Origin: Halobacteriovoraceae bacterium | GTDB lineage: Bacteria > Bdellovibrionota > Bacteriovoracia > Bacteriovoracales > Bacteriovoracaceae | Assembly (NCBI GenBank): GCA_020635115.1 | Contig: JACKAK010000002.1 | Coordinates: 124,001-188,000, forward strand | Direction: 5' to 3' | DNA: 64,000 bases | In this document: one piece after another, positions 55,119 through 63,211 of the stretch | Layout of the letters: every line of letters starts with the position of its first letter | Position numbering within the stretch: the first letter of the stretch is position 1 | The notes under the pieces: generated by a model | What the model was told of the DNA's origin: nothing | The model's database searches: none | What the model saw: the letters and a program-made list of their open reading frames with translations, nothing else | Made by a program: the position numbers and the translations under genes

Positions 55119-56084
55119 TTAAATCATTAATGGTTTGAAGTTTTTGTAAATTTGGTTCATTTGATCATAAGGTTTTGAATTAATATTAAACATTTTCATG
55201 GCCTTCACCAATGATTTTTCATGTTTATTGAAACTACTTTTTAAAATACACAGCTCACTAGTCTCATCTTTCGCGCACTCCTCTTTAATTACAGAAATAA
55301 CCAATTTAAAAAGCATTTCATAAGCAGATAATTTTTGAGAAATGTGCTTCCCCCTAGTTGATAGATGATTTAAAAAATTTAAAAAATGATTGTTTAACTC
55401 TATAGCAAATTTTCCTTTTTCTTTAATTTGGGGAAATGAGTGTAAGAGTATATTTTTGCAATAAATGATATTTTCATCATATAAACCATCTTGAAAAATC
55501 TTTATATAATTAAAATTAGGTATAATCGCCTCATAATTTTTAAATAGCTCAACCATTTTTACATCACATCCAAATCCTTTTCTTGCATAAATATAAAGCA
55601 GACCATCAATAATTTTGGTATCAGAAGGCGCTCTCTTTGATCGGTTTTTGGTAACATTGCTTAACATTTTTTCCATTGCAGATATGTTGCTGGTTTGAGT
55701 TGCAAGAGAGAGTTTTTTAATATCATCACTTTTAATTTTACTTTCTTCTGAAAGAATTTTGATCCCGGTTGCATATATAGATATATTTTTCCCATATCTA
55801 GAACTATAATTTACTACAACACCATTAGCTCCACATTTTCTAGCTTCTACTTTTAATTCATCATAGTAATCATCCGCCGACGTTTTAAGTGAAAATTCAG
55901 TATTTCTCACGAGATCAATTTTACAAATTTCTTCATATACAAGATCAGGATAATGAGCCGCAAAAACTTGGACAGGCTCATTTTCTGGAAGTCGAGAATA
56001 AATTTTATCCCCTATTTTTTCCACTTTTGTAGAAGAACATGATGTCATCAAAATAACGATGGCCAAACACATTAATAATTTCAT
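55119..56084 (-). CDS. Lipoprotein of unknown function
   Basis: Protein of 321 residues with a lipoprotein signal (IVILMTSC). Residues 30-120 (PVQVFAAHYPDLVYEEICKI, EARKCGANGVVVNYSSRYG) resemble the small alpha/beta domain seen in envelope heavy-metal-binding/YbjQ-like or DUF4156-like lipoproteins; this is only a resemblance. The C-terminal half is helical with several cysteines. It is the first gene of an operon with the barrel-like lipoprotein. Confidence 0.6.
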   Translation of the reverse strand: MKLLMCLAIVILMTSCSSTKVEKIGDKIYSRLPENEPVQVFAAHYPDLVYEEICKIDLVRNTEFSLKTSADDYYDELKVEARKCGANGVVVNYSSRYGKNISIYATGIKILSEESKIKSDDIKKLSLATQTSNISAMEKMLSNVTKNRSKRAPSDTKIIDGLLYIYARKGFGCDVKMVELFKNYEAIIPNFNYIKIFQDGLYDENIIYCKNILLHSFPQIKEKGKFAIELNNHFLNFLNHLSTRGKHISQKLSAYEMLFKLVISVIKEECAKDETSELCILKSSFNKHEKSLVKAMKMFNINSKPYDQMNQIYKNFKPLMI

Positions 56085-56285
56085 ATTAACCTTTTGATTT
56101 AATTATGATGTCCATTATGCCTTTAGTTCTGAATTAAATCAAATAATACAAATTGCAAAATATTGAAATATCCTGTCCATAACATTGATTTATTAATAAT
56201 ATGTATTATTATTATAAAGAATAGAATAGATATGAAAAACTGACGGTTTATATATTGCCACTACCAAGGGAAAAATATTAATAAA
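56085..56285. other. AT-rich divergent intergenic region with a palindrome
   Basis: Region between the divergent lipoprotein and lysozyme-like genes. It contains a perfect 8-bp inverted repeat TAATAATA-TG-TATTATTA at 56194-56211, followed by TTATAAAG, which could be a -10 region. It probably holds both promoters and an operator. Confidence 0.35.
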
Positions 56286-56354
56286 TGTAAATTAAATTAC
56301 AAATCTCTCTTTTTTTTCATCATAATATCTTTCTCAATATATTCAGCAGAAGAA

Positions 56355-57392
56355 TTGTCTGAATTTAATTTCACCGTATTAAACAATACATATATTTTTG
56401 ATGTACCAGGGTATAATTACGCTATATTTATAAAAGCAAAAGATAACAATCAAAAAAATCTTCCTCAAGCAACATACATTACAGAACAAACTGCTTTGAA
56501 AATTATTGATGAAAAAATTGAAGATGACATAAAATATGTTCAAGTTAAAATGGAAAATTCAAAAACAGGATGGCTAGAAAAAGAGCAATTATCTATACGC
56601 CAAAAGTCCTGTGAAATATGTGAAGAAAGTAAGATCGATAACTCAAACTTGCCAATTTCTCCTGAAATGCAACAAAAAATACTCAATACCAATGTCTTTA
56701 TCGCCCCTCCTTTAAAAATGACTTATAACAGAAATGGAAGACTTGAAAATGTCAATTGCCCTAACTATATTTCTTCAAGTGATGGCAGTTACGGAGACAT
56801 TGGTAATTTATTAGTTAAAGAAATCACAGGCCAGGGCCACTCCACTGACAGGTGGAACTATTTTAATTCAAATGAAATTCCAGGATTAGAAGAGATTTGC
56901 CCTAATTTTAAGACTTTTTCAGAGATTCAAAAAGTTAATTTTTGGATTTGGTTTTTTACTGCAATTGCTTGGGATGAAGGATCTTGCCAAACAAATGTCA
57001 TAAGGTACGATGCAACTAACGATACAGCTGCAGGTGAACTTCAGATTCCTGAGTCTTGGTCTCATAGAAAATGGCGGGGACCAGGTTGCAATGCTTTTGA
57101 AGAAAAATTGCATGGAATAAATAATGAAAAACAAAAAACCATAAATACTTTTTATATGACTAACTATAAGAATTATATTCCTTGTGCGGTTGAGATCTTC
57201 AGTGGTGCTATATGTGGATTTTATAGTGTAAGAAAATATCCTTTGAAATGTAATGGGACTGCAAGATCACCCTTTGGTAGACATATGTATTGGGAAAAAC
57301 TTAGATCAAAAAAGCAAAATGAAAATACGATAATTTCAATGGTAAAACAATATCCCTACTGTATTAATGGAACTAAAAATGAATCTATTTAA
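56355..57392 (+). CDS. Secreted lysozyme/lytic transglycosylase-like protein with SH3-like domain
   Basis: Protein of at least 345 residues. The N-terminal 80 residues look like a bacterial SH3 domain (ending KTGWLEKEQL). The C-terminal part has NFWIWFFTAIAWDEGSCQTN, with Glu in the place of the catalytic Glu of SLT-type enzymes, then AAGELQIPESW, matching the GLmQi motif, and paired cysteines. It should cleave peptidoglycan glycan strands. TTG 56355 is the first available start in frame, but the open frame continues upstream and encodes a signal peptide (SLFFFIIISFSIYSAEE). An ATG at 56285 is one base out of frame with it. Confidence 0.65.
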   Translation: MSEFNFTVLNNTYIFDVPGYNYAIFIKAKDNNQKNLPQATYITEQTALKIIDEKIEDDIKYVQVKMENSKTGWLEKEQLSIRQKSCEICEESKIDNSNLPISPEMQQKILNTNVFIAPPLKMTYNRNGRLENVNCPNYISSSDGSYGDIGNLLVKEITGQGHSTDRWNYFNSNEIPGLEEICPNFKTFSEIQKVNFWIWFFTAIAWDEGSCQTNVIRYDATNDTAAGELQIPESWSHRKWRGPGCNAFEEKLHGINNEKQKTINTFYMTNYKNYIPCAVEIFSGAICGFYSVRKYPLKCNGTARSPFGRHMYWEKLRSKKQNENTIISMVKQYPYCINGTKNESI

Positions 57393-57828
57393 AATGATTA
57401 TTTCTTTAAACTTGTTTATATCGTTCTTGGGCGCCTCTGAATCGCCTGGTTTAGATTATTTTATTCCAGGTGAATACTACCTTATTGAAGGAAATGATCC
57501 GTGTACAGACACTTATGTAGGTACACTTCTTGATGAAAAAACAGGCCAGATTGATTTTATGCTTGGACAAAACATTATATTTTCTAATGTTACTAATAAA
57601 TCTGTGGCAATCAACTCTCAACAAAACAAGGCCATCATTGAAGGTAAAGTTAAACGAGAAGGAAAAACCCTACAGCGACAAACTCTCATAGACGCCGAAA
57701 TCGAAAAAATCAGGAGAGAAGAGTCAATCACATTTGACTCGAATAAAATCAAATACCAACTTGAAATATTTAAGGGAAGCGAAAGTATTAAACAAGTTAA
57801 ATGTTTTTATATGAGATTAGAAAAATAA
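57379..57828 (+). CDS. Small secreted protein overlapping the lysozyme-like gene
   Basis: Protein of 149 residues with a signal peptide (MIISLNLFISFLGASE). The mature part is predicted beta-rich with two cysteines (in NDPCTDTYVG and VKCFYMRLEK) that may pair. No family recognised. Its start lies inside the end of the lysozyme-like gene, so the two are co-expressed and both exported. An inhibitor, chaperone or co-secreted partner of the enzyme is possible but is inference only. An in-frame ATG at 57367 is an alternative start. Confidence 0.6.
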   Translation: MNLFKMIISLNLFISFLGASESPGLDYFIPGEYYLIEGNDPCTDTYVGTLLDEKTGQIDFMLGQNIIFSNVTNKSVAINSQQNKAIIEGKVKREGKTLQRQTLIDAEIEKIRREESITFDSNKIKYQLEIFKGSESIKQVKCFYMRLEK

Positions 57829-57869
57829 TTCTAAGATATGACAACTTTTTAAAATAGACTATATATTGT

Positions 57870-58213
57870 TTAAATGTATTGACTGCTATCAGATCTGACA
57901 CTCAGCTTATAGAGGGCGTCTCGATCGATTAATGCTACTCTGATCTTCTGAAGCATTCCCCCCAAGCTGTAGAGTAGCTTTTTAGATAGAGATGGTTTTG
58001 AAGCTCAAGTGCCGAGATACCTCTCTTTCCAAACATCATAAAAAATAATCCATTTAACCATTTGCCAAGCGGGATTTTTGAAGGTAAGACCTTCACTTCA
58101 CCATTTCGAGACATTCCAAATATTACATCTTCACTCCAATCAATATTGGCCTTTAAGCATTTTTCTGCAATCTTACGCTTTAAGCGATCATATATTTCGT
58201 TATCATTAGACAT
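57870..58213 (-). pseudogene. IS1595-type transposase fragment with frameshift
   Basis: A 92-codon frame (57935-58213) contains PLGKWLNGLFFMM and KRGISALELQNHLYLKSYSTAW, the linker region of IS1595/ISXO2-type transposases. At a run of six G on the minus strand (57958-57963) the frame shifts; the next frame continues the family pattern with GMLQKIRVALIDRDALYKL before stopping at 57870. The zinc ribbon cysteines and the whole catalytic DDE domain are missing. It is a dead remnant. No terminal inverted repeats were found. Confidence 0.6.
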
Positions 58214-58571
58214 TATTACCCCTAAACACCTAATTCCATGTACTTCTATAGTGACTTCTATCTAAACTTCTGGACTTACTTCTATTAATAATAATGATAA
58301 AGGTAATAGTAAAAAGATGGGTAATTTTTGATCATCAATTATATATTGGTTTGTTTGATTTTTGACCTCTTTGAGGGGTTATTATAGACAAATCTCTATC
58401 AATAATTCTCTTAAATTATTTTCCGGTTATTTTTCCAGTTTTTTCAAATTCTCTATATTATAGGCCATTGAGATCATTAACTTGTTACGTTTCTCCTATC
58501 ATCAAACAGATCTCTGCTTGACCCCACTAAAAGGCCCATTAGGCTAATTCATATAATTTTGCGGAGGTATT
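58214..58571. other. Intergenic region with spaced direct repeats
   Basis: A 358-base gap without a gene. It contains four ACTTCT units at exact 12-base spacing (58243-58290, listed separately) and otherwise AT-rich sequence, with a weak hairpin CCTC-TTT-GAGG near 58366-58376. A strong GCGGAGG ribosome site ends the region. Confidence 0.5.
58243..58290. repeat. Four 12-bp direct repeats starting ACTTCT
   Basis: ACTTCT begins at 58243, 58255, 58267 and 58279, exactly 12 bases apart. Three of the four units continue with AT; the other continues GG. The array lies about 30 bases upstream of the transposase-fragment start. Regular spacing near one and a bit helical turns resembles iteron-like protein-binding sites. 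Confidence 0.6.
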
Positions 58572-58865
58572 ATGAATATCTTAAAATCCAAAGAAAACAC
58601 GACGCCCTCTTTAGAGGATTTAAAGAAAATTCAGGCCAAAAAATTTGGTCTATCAATTAAAGAACTTAATCAACTATATGAGGGCAAATCTTGTCCAAAA
58701 TATGGAACTAAAGAACTTCTCCATATTAGAAAAGTTAAAGGTGGAAAGTTAGTCGTTTTTAATATTTCAGAAAAACATAGAGGTGAAAAGATATCTATTG
58801 ACAGAAGAAAACTTAAAAATCAGAAGAATAGCTCATTGGATTCATCTGATACTAAAAAATCATAA
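58572..58865 (+). CDS. Small basic hypothetical protein
   Basis: Protein of 97 residues, lysine-rich, with a helical first half (SLEDLKKIQAKKFGLSIKELNQLYE) and a beta-like second half (LLHIRKVKGGKLVVFNISE). It has an excellent GGAGG ribosome site 6 bases before the ATG. No family recognised; the charge and location beside an integrase suggest a DNA-associated accessory gene. Its 3' end overlaps the convergent next gene by 46 bases. Confidence 0.55.
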   Translation: MNILKSKENTTPSLEDLKKIQAKKFGLSIKELNQLYEGKSCPKYGTKELLHIRKVKGGKLVVFNISEKHRGEKISIDRRKLKNQKNSSLDSSDTKKS

Positions 58866-59134
58866 TATGATTCCGGTAACATATTCGCGTGAATTTCATA
58901 CTGGCTCGTTGCTTCAATGATATTTGGGACTAACTGCTTTTTCTCAGGTAGCGATAGTTTATGAAAAAATAAATTGATGAGTGCTAAAGCCTTCTCAATA
59001 TAATCTTTCTCCATTAATCCAGTAATAAAATTGACAAGCCCTATCTCATACTCACTTTTTGCAAGATCTTTTTGAGCCCTTGGAATTACGACCACTGTTT
59101 TCAATTTTTTGTTCTTCACTATTACTTTTTTCAT
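58820..59134 (-). CDS. Hypothetical protein in integrase region
   Basis: Protein of 104 residues. A basic N-terminus (KKVIVKNKKLKTVVVIPRAQ) is followed by an all-helical body (FITGLMEKDYIEKALALINLFFHKL). No family recognised. AGGAGA-like sequence precedes the ATG at 59134. Convergent with, and overlapping, the gene at 58572. Confidence 0.5.
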   Translation of the reverse strand: MKKVIVKNKKLKTVVVIPRAQKDLAKSEYEIGLVNFITGLMEKDYIEKALALINLFFHKLSLPEKKQLVPNIIEATSQYEIHANMLPESYYDFLVSDESNELFF

Positions 59135-59253
59135 TTCAAATCTCCTATAGACGTCATTCTAATATTTTGATGATGGATCTTAATCAGAGGAATTGATCTC
59201 TTTTGTAGGATGTGGTGGCGAATATTGAACTTTTAACAATTCATGGAGGAACA

Positions 59254-60587
59254 ATGGCCTACACATTAAAGAGAGATAAAAAGGGGAACAGTTATTATTC
59301 ATTTATGGTTTATGACTCAAAACAAGGTAAAAACATCAGGCTCAAGAAATCTGAAATTCAAAACCGATTCGGGCGAGATATTGCAACAAAAGAAGAGGCC
59401 ATACAAGTTGATAAATCATTAAAGGCTGAGTTTGATAGCGCTCGTATGCGCTTTAAACGGCAACTTGAGTGGCAGGATAAGTACTATAATTTCAAGAGCC
59501 TTCTCGATAAATACACCCAAATGCAAAAACGTAAATCTCCCTATGGGTATAAAAACAGTGTTCATTATTTGAAGTATTACGTTCTTCCTTATTTTTTGAA
59601 TGTGGCCAAGAGTAATAATATCAATAATTGGCATCTCAATTATAGGAAATTCAAAGTATGGCTTGAAGATGACGCTAGACTCATTAGAAATCCAAATAAG
59701 AAAATATCTTACAGCTCAATGAATCACGCAGTTAAATCTCTCAATACTTTCATGAGGCATCTAAAGAACGAAGGTATCGTTAATCAGCTTCACATTTGTG
59801 AGGCCTTTGATGAGTCAAAGTTGAATGAAAAGTCTATTGATGATGTTATTGAAGAGAATGATAGCTGGATAGTTTACAAAAAACTTCTTGAGTTGGGTTA
59901 TCAAAATGAAGCTGAGTTCTTCTTGATGCTCTATTGGACAGGTATGAGATTTAATGAAGGGCTTGGGATTTCACTGGCTGATATTTATAAAGGGGAGATC
60001 AGTAGAGATTCATTAAAGAACTTACTCAGGCGTAATCTCATTTTTATAAGGATGACAAAAACATACCAGATGATTACCTGTATCGTTATTTCGGCTTTTT
60101 TACGCTCTCATCTCAACCAGACAATGACGGATCGAAATCAATTGTCAGAGATAAATTGAATCAGGTCTTGAAAAAGCCTCTTAAAATAAAGAAGGCCATC
60201 AATGAGCGTAACACTCGAATAATTCCCATTGTCTGTGAAGAGCTTTGGAAAATATTATCGAAAAGGGCCAAGATTCAATATAGAGACTGGAAGAATCACT
60301 CTCTGCTTTCAAGAAATAAATCGGACTATCTCTTATTTGAAGGCATTGTTCAAACGACTTCTATGTTTCGATTAAAAGAGGCATTTGAAAAATCAGGACT
60401 CAAGTATAAATCATGGCATTGTTGTCGACATAGTAGAGGGACATTTCTTCACGGTAAGACTGGAGATAAAGAGCTTTCAATGCTGTGGCTTGGTCATGCC
60501 AGTGAGAAAGTGCACTCAAAATATATTCACACTTATGAAGGATTAATGAGAGAAATCAAGGCCAAAGATATGTGTTGGGAAGAGTAG
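59254..60587 (+). pseudogene. Tyrosine recombinase/phage-type integrase, interrupted by a frameshift
   Basis: Two frames together give one integrase of about 440 residues. The first (from ATG 59254, behind GGAGG) holds the AP2-like arm domain, the SAM-like core-binding domain and YWTGMRFNEGLGI with the first catalytic arginine. At a run of five T (60041-60045) the frame shifts; the continuation reads YKDDKNIPDDYLYRYFGFF and runs into the frame ending at 60587. That frame contains WHCCRHSRGTFL (HxxR), LWLGHAS (His) and KYIHTYEG (nucleophilic Tyr). All catalytic residues survive, so the break is recent or a sequencing indel. Confidence 0.8.
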
Positions 60588-60603
60588 TGCAGATTAGTTG
60601 TTT

Positions 60604-61095
60604 TTATTGCCTCTCAATAACTGTTGTCTTGAATATTATGTCATGCAAAGCTTTTTTGTCAGAACGAATCAACCCCATTAGATAACCAATTCCGAGTATC
60701 AAGCCAGATAATGATTTTCCGAAAGAGTCTCTTAGTCCTCCGGTTACAAAGCTCAATTTTTCATTTTTATTATTTACAACCTGAAGATTAAAAATAAGCT
60801 TTCCAGGAGTCGCCATTTTAGTTGAGTAAAAATATCCACCATATACAAAATCTAAAGCTATATTAACAAAAAAAAGGGTAAGGCTTGGTAACTGGGCAAG
60901 TTTAACCATAGGTCCAAATACATAGTTCGCAATAATCATAATTAATATCTTATCTATAATCGCTGCTACAATTCTTTTGCCAGAAGGTGCCAAACTGACT
61001 GACTCGGAGTTTAATGAGATGGTGCTTTTAGCTTCACCTGTATTTTCATTTAAGTACTCATTTAAAATTGACTTCTCATCATTATTAGATTTCAT
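60604..61095 (-). CDS. RDD-family membrane protein
   Basis: Protein of 163 residues. APSGKRIVAAIIDKILIMII gives the R-D pair that names the RDD family, and MATPGKLIFNLQVVN plus the C-terminal RSDKKALHDIIFKTTVI are the other family signatures. Three or four membrane segments. Function in the family is poorly known; some members act as ion antiporters. Start ATG 61095; the frame extends to a GTG at 61104. It is divergent from the DUF2339 gene. Confidence 0.85.
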   Translation of the reverse strand: MKSNNDEKSILNEYLNENTGEAKSTISLNSESVSLAPSGKRIVAAIIDKILIMIIANYVFGPMVKLAQLPSLTLFFVNIALDFVYGGYFYSTKMATPGKLIFNLQVVNNKNEKLSFVTGGLRDSFGKSLSGLILGIGYLMGLIRSDKKALHDIIFKTTVIERQ

Positions 61096-61152
61096 AAAAC
61101 CCACTTCTCTATTACAATAATAAGATACTATTGTAAAAAATGGTAGATAATT

Positions 61153-62862
61153 ATGACAAAGCTTGAAGATGTATTAAAAGACTTTGATAGACGACTAAGT
61201 TCTTTAGAAGAACAAATTTCAAAAACACGACAATCAGAACCTCCCATTTCTAACGTGAATAAAAATGAGTCCATTACATTAAGGGATCAACCTAAGCTTG
61301 AATCAAAAAGTAACATTTCAAAACCCATTAATAAAAACTTTCAACATAAGAAACCAATTAATGAACCATCAATTGACTCCTCCTCAGTTCTGGCAATTAT
61401 TGGAATCATTTTTGTAATTTTAGCAGGTGTCTTTTTTATAAAAATTACCATTGATTCAGGATGGCTTACTCCTATTCGTCAAATTTTATTAGCAACAGGG
61501 ACAGGCTTAACATTTTTCTTTATTCCACATTTTTTCCCTAAAGCTGAAAAGGAGTATGGAGCCCTATTAGCTGGAGCAGGTACCACAATTTTACATTTAA
61601 CTTGGCTAGGAGCTTATTTTTATCACCATATTTTAAATACTAACTCAGCACTTATATGTGCTACTTTAGTTGGTATTTTTTCAATTTTCGCCAACTTCAA
61701 TAAAGGTAACCGTGCTTATATTTTAGTTGCAATGGCGGGAACTTATTTATCTGCACCTATTATTGGATACAATACTGGTGAACTCTCTGTGCTTTCTGTT
61801 TTTCTCATTATTTGGAACATATCTTTCTCTGCTACTTCTTTAATTAATAAACGTCGTGATATCATGTTCATCGCTAGTTACTATGCCGTATTTACTGTTT
61901 TATTATTATCAGGAAAGGCATCCGGCCGTGATCAGCAAAGCGACCTATTAATTTTACAACTTATACAGTTCGTAATTTTTTCGTCAGCAATGACTGCTTA
62001 CTCTGTTTACCACAAAAGCCCTCTCTCTTCGGACGAAAGCATCGCTGTATTACCATTACTACTGCTGTTTTACTTTTCTACAGGGCACTTAATATCCTCT
62101 ATTAATCCTAGCTTTGCTCCTTGGTTTGGAATAACTATTGGTGGACTTGTCTTAGCAATTTATTTTTTTGCGAAATCTTATCTTAAAAATGACATCAAAA
62201 GTGGTCCTTCATTTACTGCTTTCTCGGCAATTACTTTTGTTCATAGCTTTTACTTCCAATTACTAAGTGAATCAGTTAAGCCTCTTGCTGCTTTACTCAT
62301 TGGAGTTATTATAATGGCCATGTGGAGTCAGAGTGAAAACGCTAGAAAGCAATTTTTTTGGCCTTTAATGGTTCTATTTTCAACTTTTGTATACGGCGCA
62401 ATTTTGACAATTATATCTACGAAATCAATAGGAGAAATTTATTTATATAATTGGGCATATGGGGTTGTTGCATTAGTTGCTGTTATTAAACTCGCTTCAA
62501 ACAAAAACATTGAATCTGACACAATAAAGTATTCCCCCTTACTTCTAGGATTTGGACACCTTCAAGTAATGTTAGGTCTATACAGGTTTTCGCAACAAAT
62601 TTCCTGGTCAGGAGCTCTCTTTGTAACTATCACTTGGGGTATTTATGCCGCAGTCATTCTTTCTATTTCTTGCTGGCGACGGGATAAAACTCTAGGTAAT
62701 TCAGCTCTAACTATTTTGCTGGCAGTAAGTTTAAAAGCATTTTTCTATGACCTAAGTAATACAAGTAACCTTATTCGAGTGGGCTGCCTTTTAGCTGAAG
62801 GGCTACTGCTGTATTGTTGTGGTTGGATCTTTAAGAAAATGCAGAAATGGGACGAAAATTAA
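61153..62862 (+). CDS. DUF2339-family multi-spanning membrane protein
   Basis: Protein of 569 residues. A coiled-coil N-terminus (LEDVLKDFDRRLSSLEEQISKT) and a polar linker are followed by about sixteen hydrophobic segments from residue 78 to the end. GIIFVILAGVFFIKITIDSGWL and YGALLAGAGTTILHLTWLGAYFY are typical of DUF2339. The function of the family is unknown; a cell-envelope role is assumed. The gene stands alone; a convergent tRNA unit follows. Confidence 0.8.
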   Translation: MTKLEDVLKDFDRRLSSLEEQISKTRQSEPPISNVNKNESITLRDQPKLESKSNISKPINKNFQHKKPINEPSIDSSSVLAIIGIIFVILAGVFFIKITIDSGWLTPIRQILLATGTGLTFFFIPHFFPKAEKEYGALLAGAGTTILHLTWLGAYFYHHILNTNSALICATLVGIFSIFANFNKGNRAYILVAMAGTYLSAPIIGYNTGELSVLSVFLIIWNISFSATSLINKRRDIMFIASYYAVFTVLLLSGKASGRDQQSDLLILQLIQFVIFSSAMTAYSVYHKSPLSSDESIAVLPLLLLFYFSTGHLISSINPSFAPWFGITIGGLVLAIYFFAKSYLKNDIKSGPSFTAFSAITFVHSFYFQLLSESVKPLAALLIGVIIMAMWSQSENARKQFFWPLMVLFSTFVYGAILTIISTKSIGEIYLYNWAYGVVALVAVIKLASNKNIESDTIKYSPLLLGFGHLQVMLGLYRFSQQISWSGALFVTITWGIYAAVILSISCWRRDKTLGNSALTILLAVSLKAFFYDLSNTSNLIRVGCLLAEGLLLYCCGWIFKKMQKWDEN

Positions 62863-62908
62863 AAATTTTGCGTCGAACTTTTGAACCTTTTCAACACCCA
62901 AAACTAAA

Positions 62909-62952
62909 AAGAGCGATCAAAAACCGAATAATCTCAGGTGCTTGTCGCTCTT
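62909..62952 (-). terminator. Terminator of the tRNA-Ser pair
   Basis: AAGAGCGA (minus strand, 62945-62952) pairs with TCGCTCTT (62909-62916), giving an 8-bp stem with a 28-base loop, followed on the minus strand by TTTAG. It ends 14 bases after the tRNA-Ser(GCT) CCA. The T-run is short, so moderate confidence. Confidence 0.55.
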
Positions 62953-62966
62953 AAAAAGTTCAAATA

Positions 62967-63054
62967 TGGCGGAGACGCCGAGATTCGAACTCGGGGTACC
63001 CGAAGGTACGACACCTTAGCAAGGTGCTGGATTAAGCCACTCTCCCACGTCTCC
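62967..63054 (-). tRNA. tRNA-Ser (anticodon GCT)
   Basis: Class II tRNA on the minus strand: acceptor stem GGAGACG/CGTCTCC, discriminator G, encoded CCA, anticodon loop TTGCTAA reading GCT, long variable arm (GTACCTTCGGGTAC) and T arm GTTCGAATC. It reads AGC and AGU codons. It is 18 bases downstream of tRNA-Ser(TGA) in the same unit. Confidence 0.95.
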
Positions 63055-63072
63055 GAACATTATAAAAAAAAG

Positions 63073-63160
63073 TGGCGGAGGACACAGGATTCGAACCTGC
63101 GGACCCGTGAAGGTCAATGGTTTTCAAAACCACCGCTTTCGACCACTCAGCCAATCCTCC
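63073..63160 (-). tRNA. tRNA-Ser (anticodon TGA)
   Basis: Class II tRNA on the minus strand: acceptor stem GGAGGAT/GTCCTCC, discriminator G, encoded CCA, D arm GGCTGAGTGG, anticodon loop TTTGAAA reading TGA, and a long variable arm (GACCTTCACGGGTC). It reads UCA and related codons. First gene of a two-tRNA unit. Confidence 0.94.
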
Positions 63161-63175
63161 GCATTGTGAGCACAG

Positions 63176-63204
63176 ATACTAATCACAAAGATAGAAAATG
63201 GCAA
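63176..63204 (-). promoter_or_regulatory. Promoter of the tRNA-Ser pair
   Basis: On the minus strand TTGCCA (63199-63204) and TAGTAT (63176-63181) are separated by 17 bases, ending 15 bases before tRNA-Ser(TGA). The boxes match the consensus at five and four positions. Confidence 0.5.
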
Positions 63205-63211
63205 GAAAATG

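Noticed and set aside
60031..60050. Programmed -1 frameshift in the integrase
   Set aside because: The T5 run does not form a canonical X-XXY-YYZ slippery heptamer in the zero frame and I see no strong downstream structure; mutation or sequence error is more likely.
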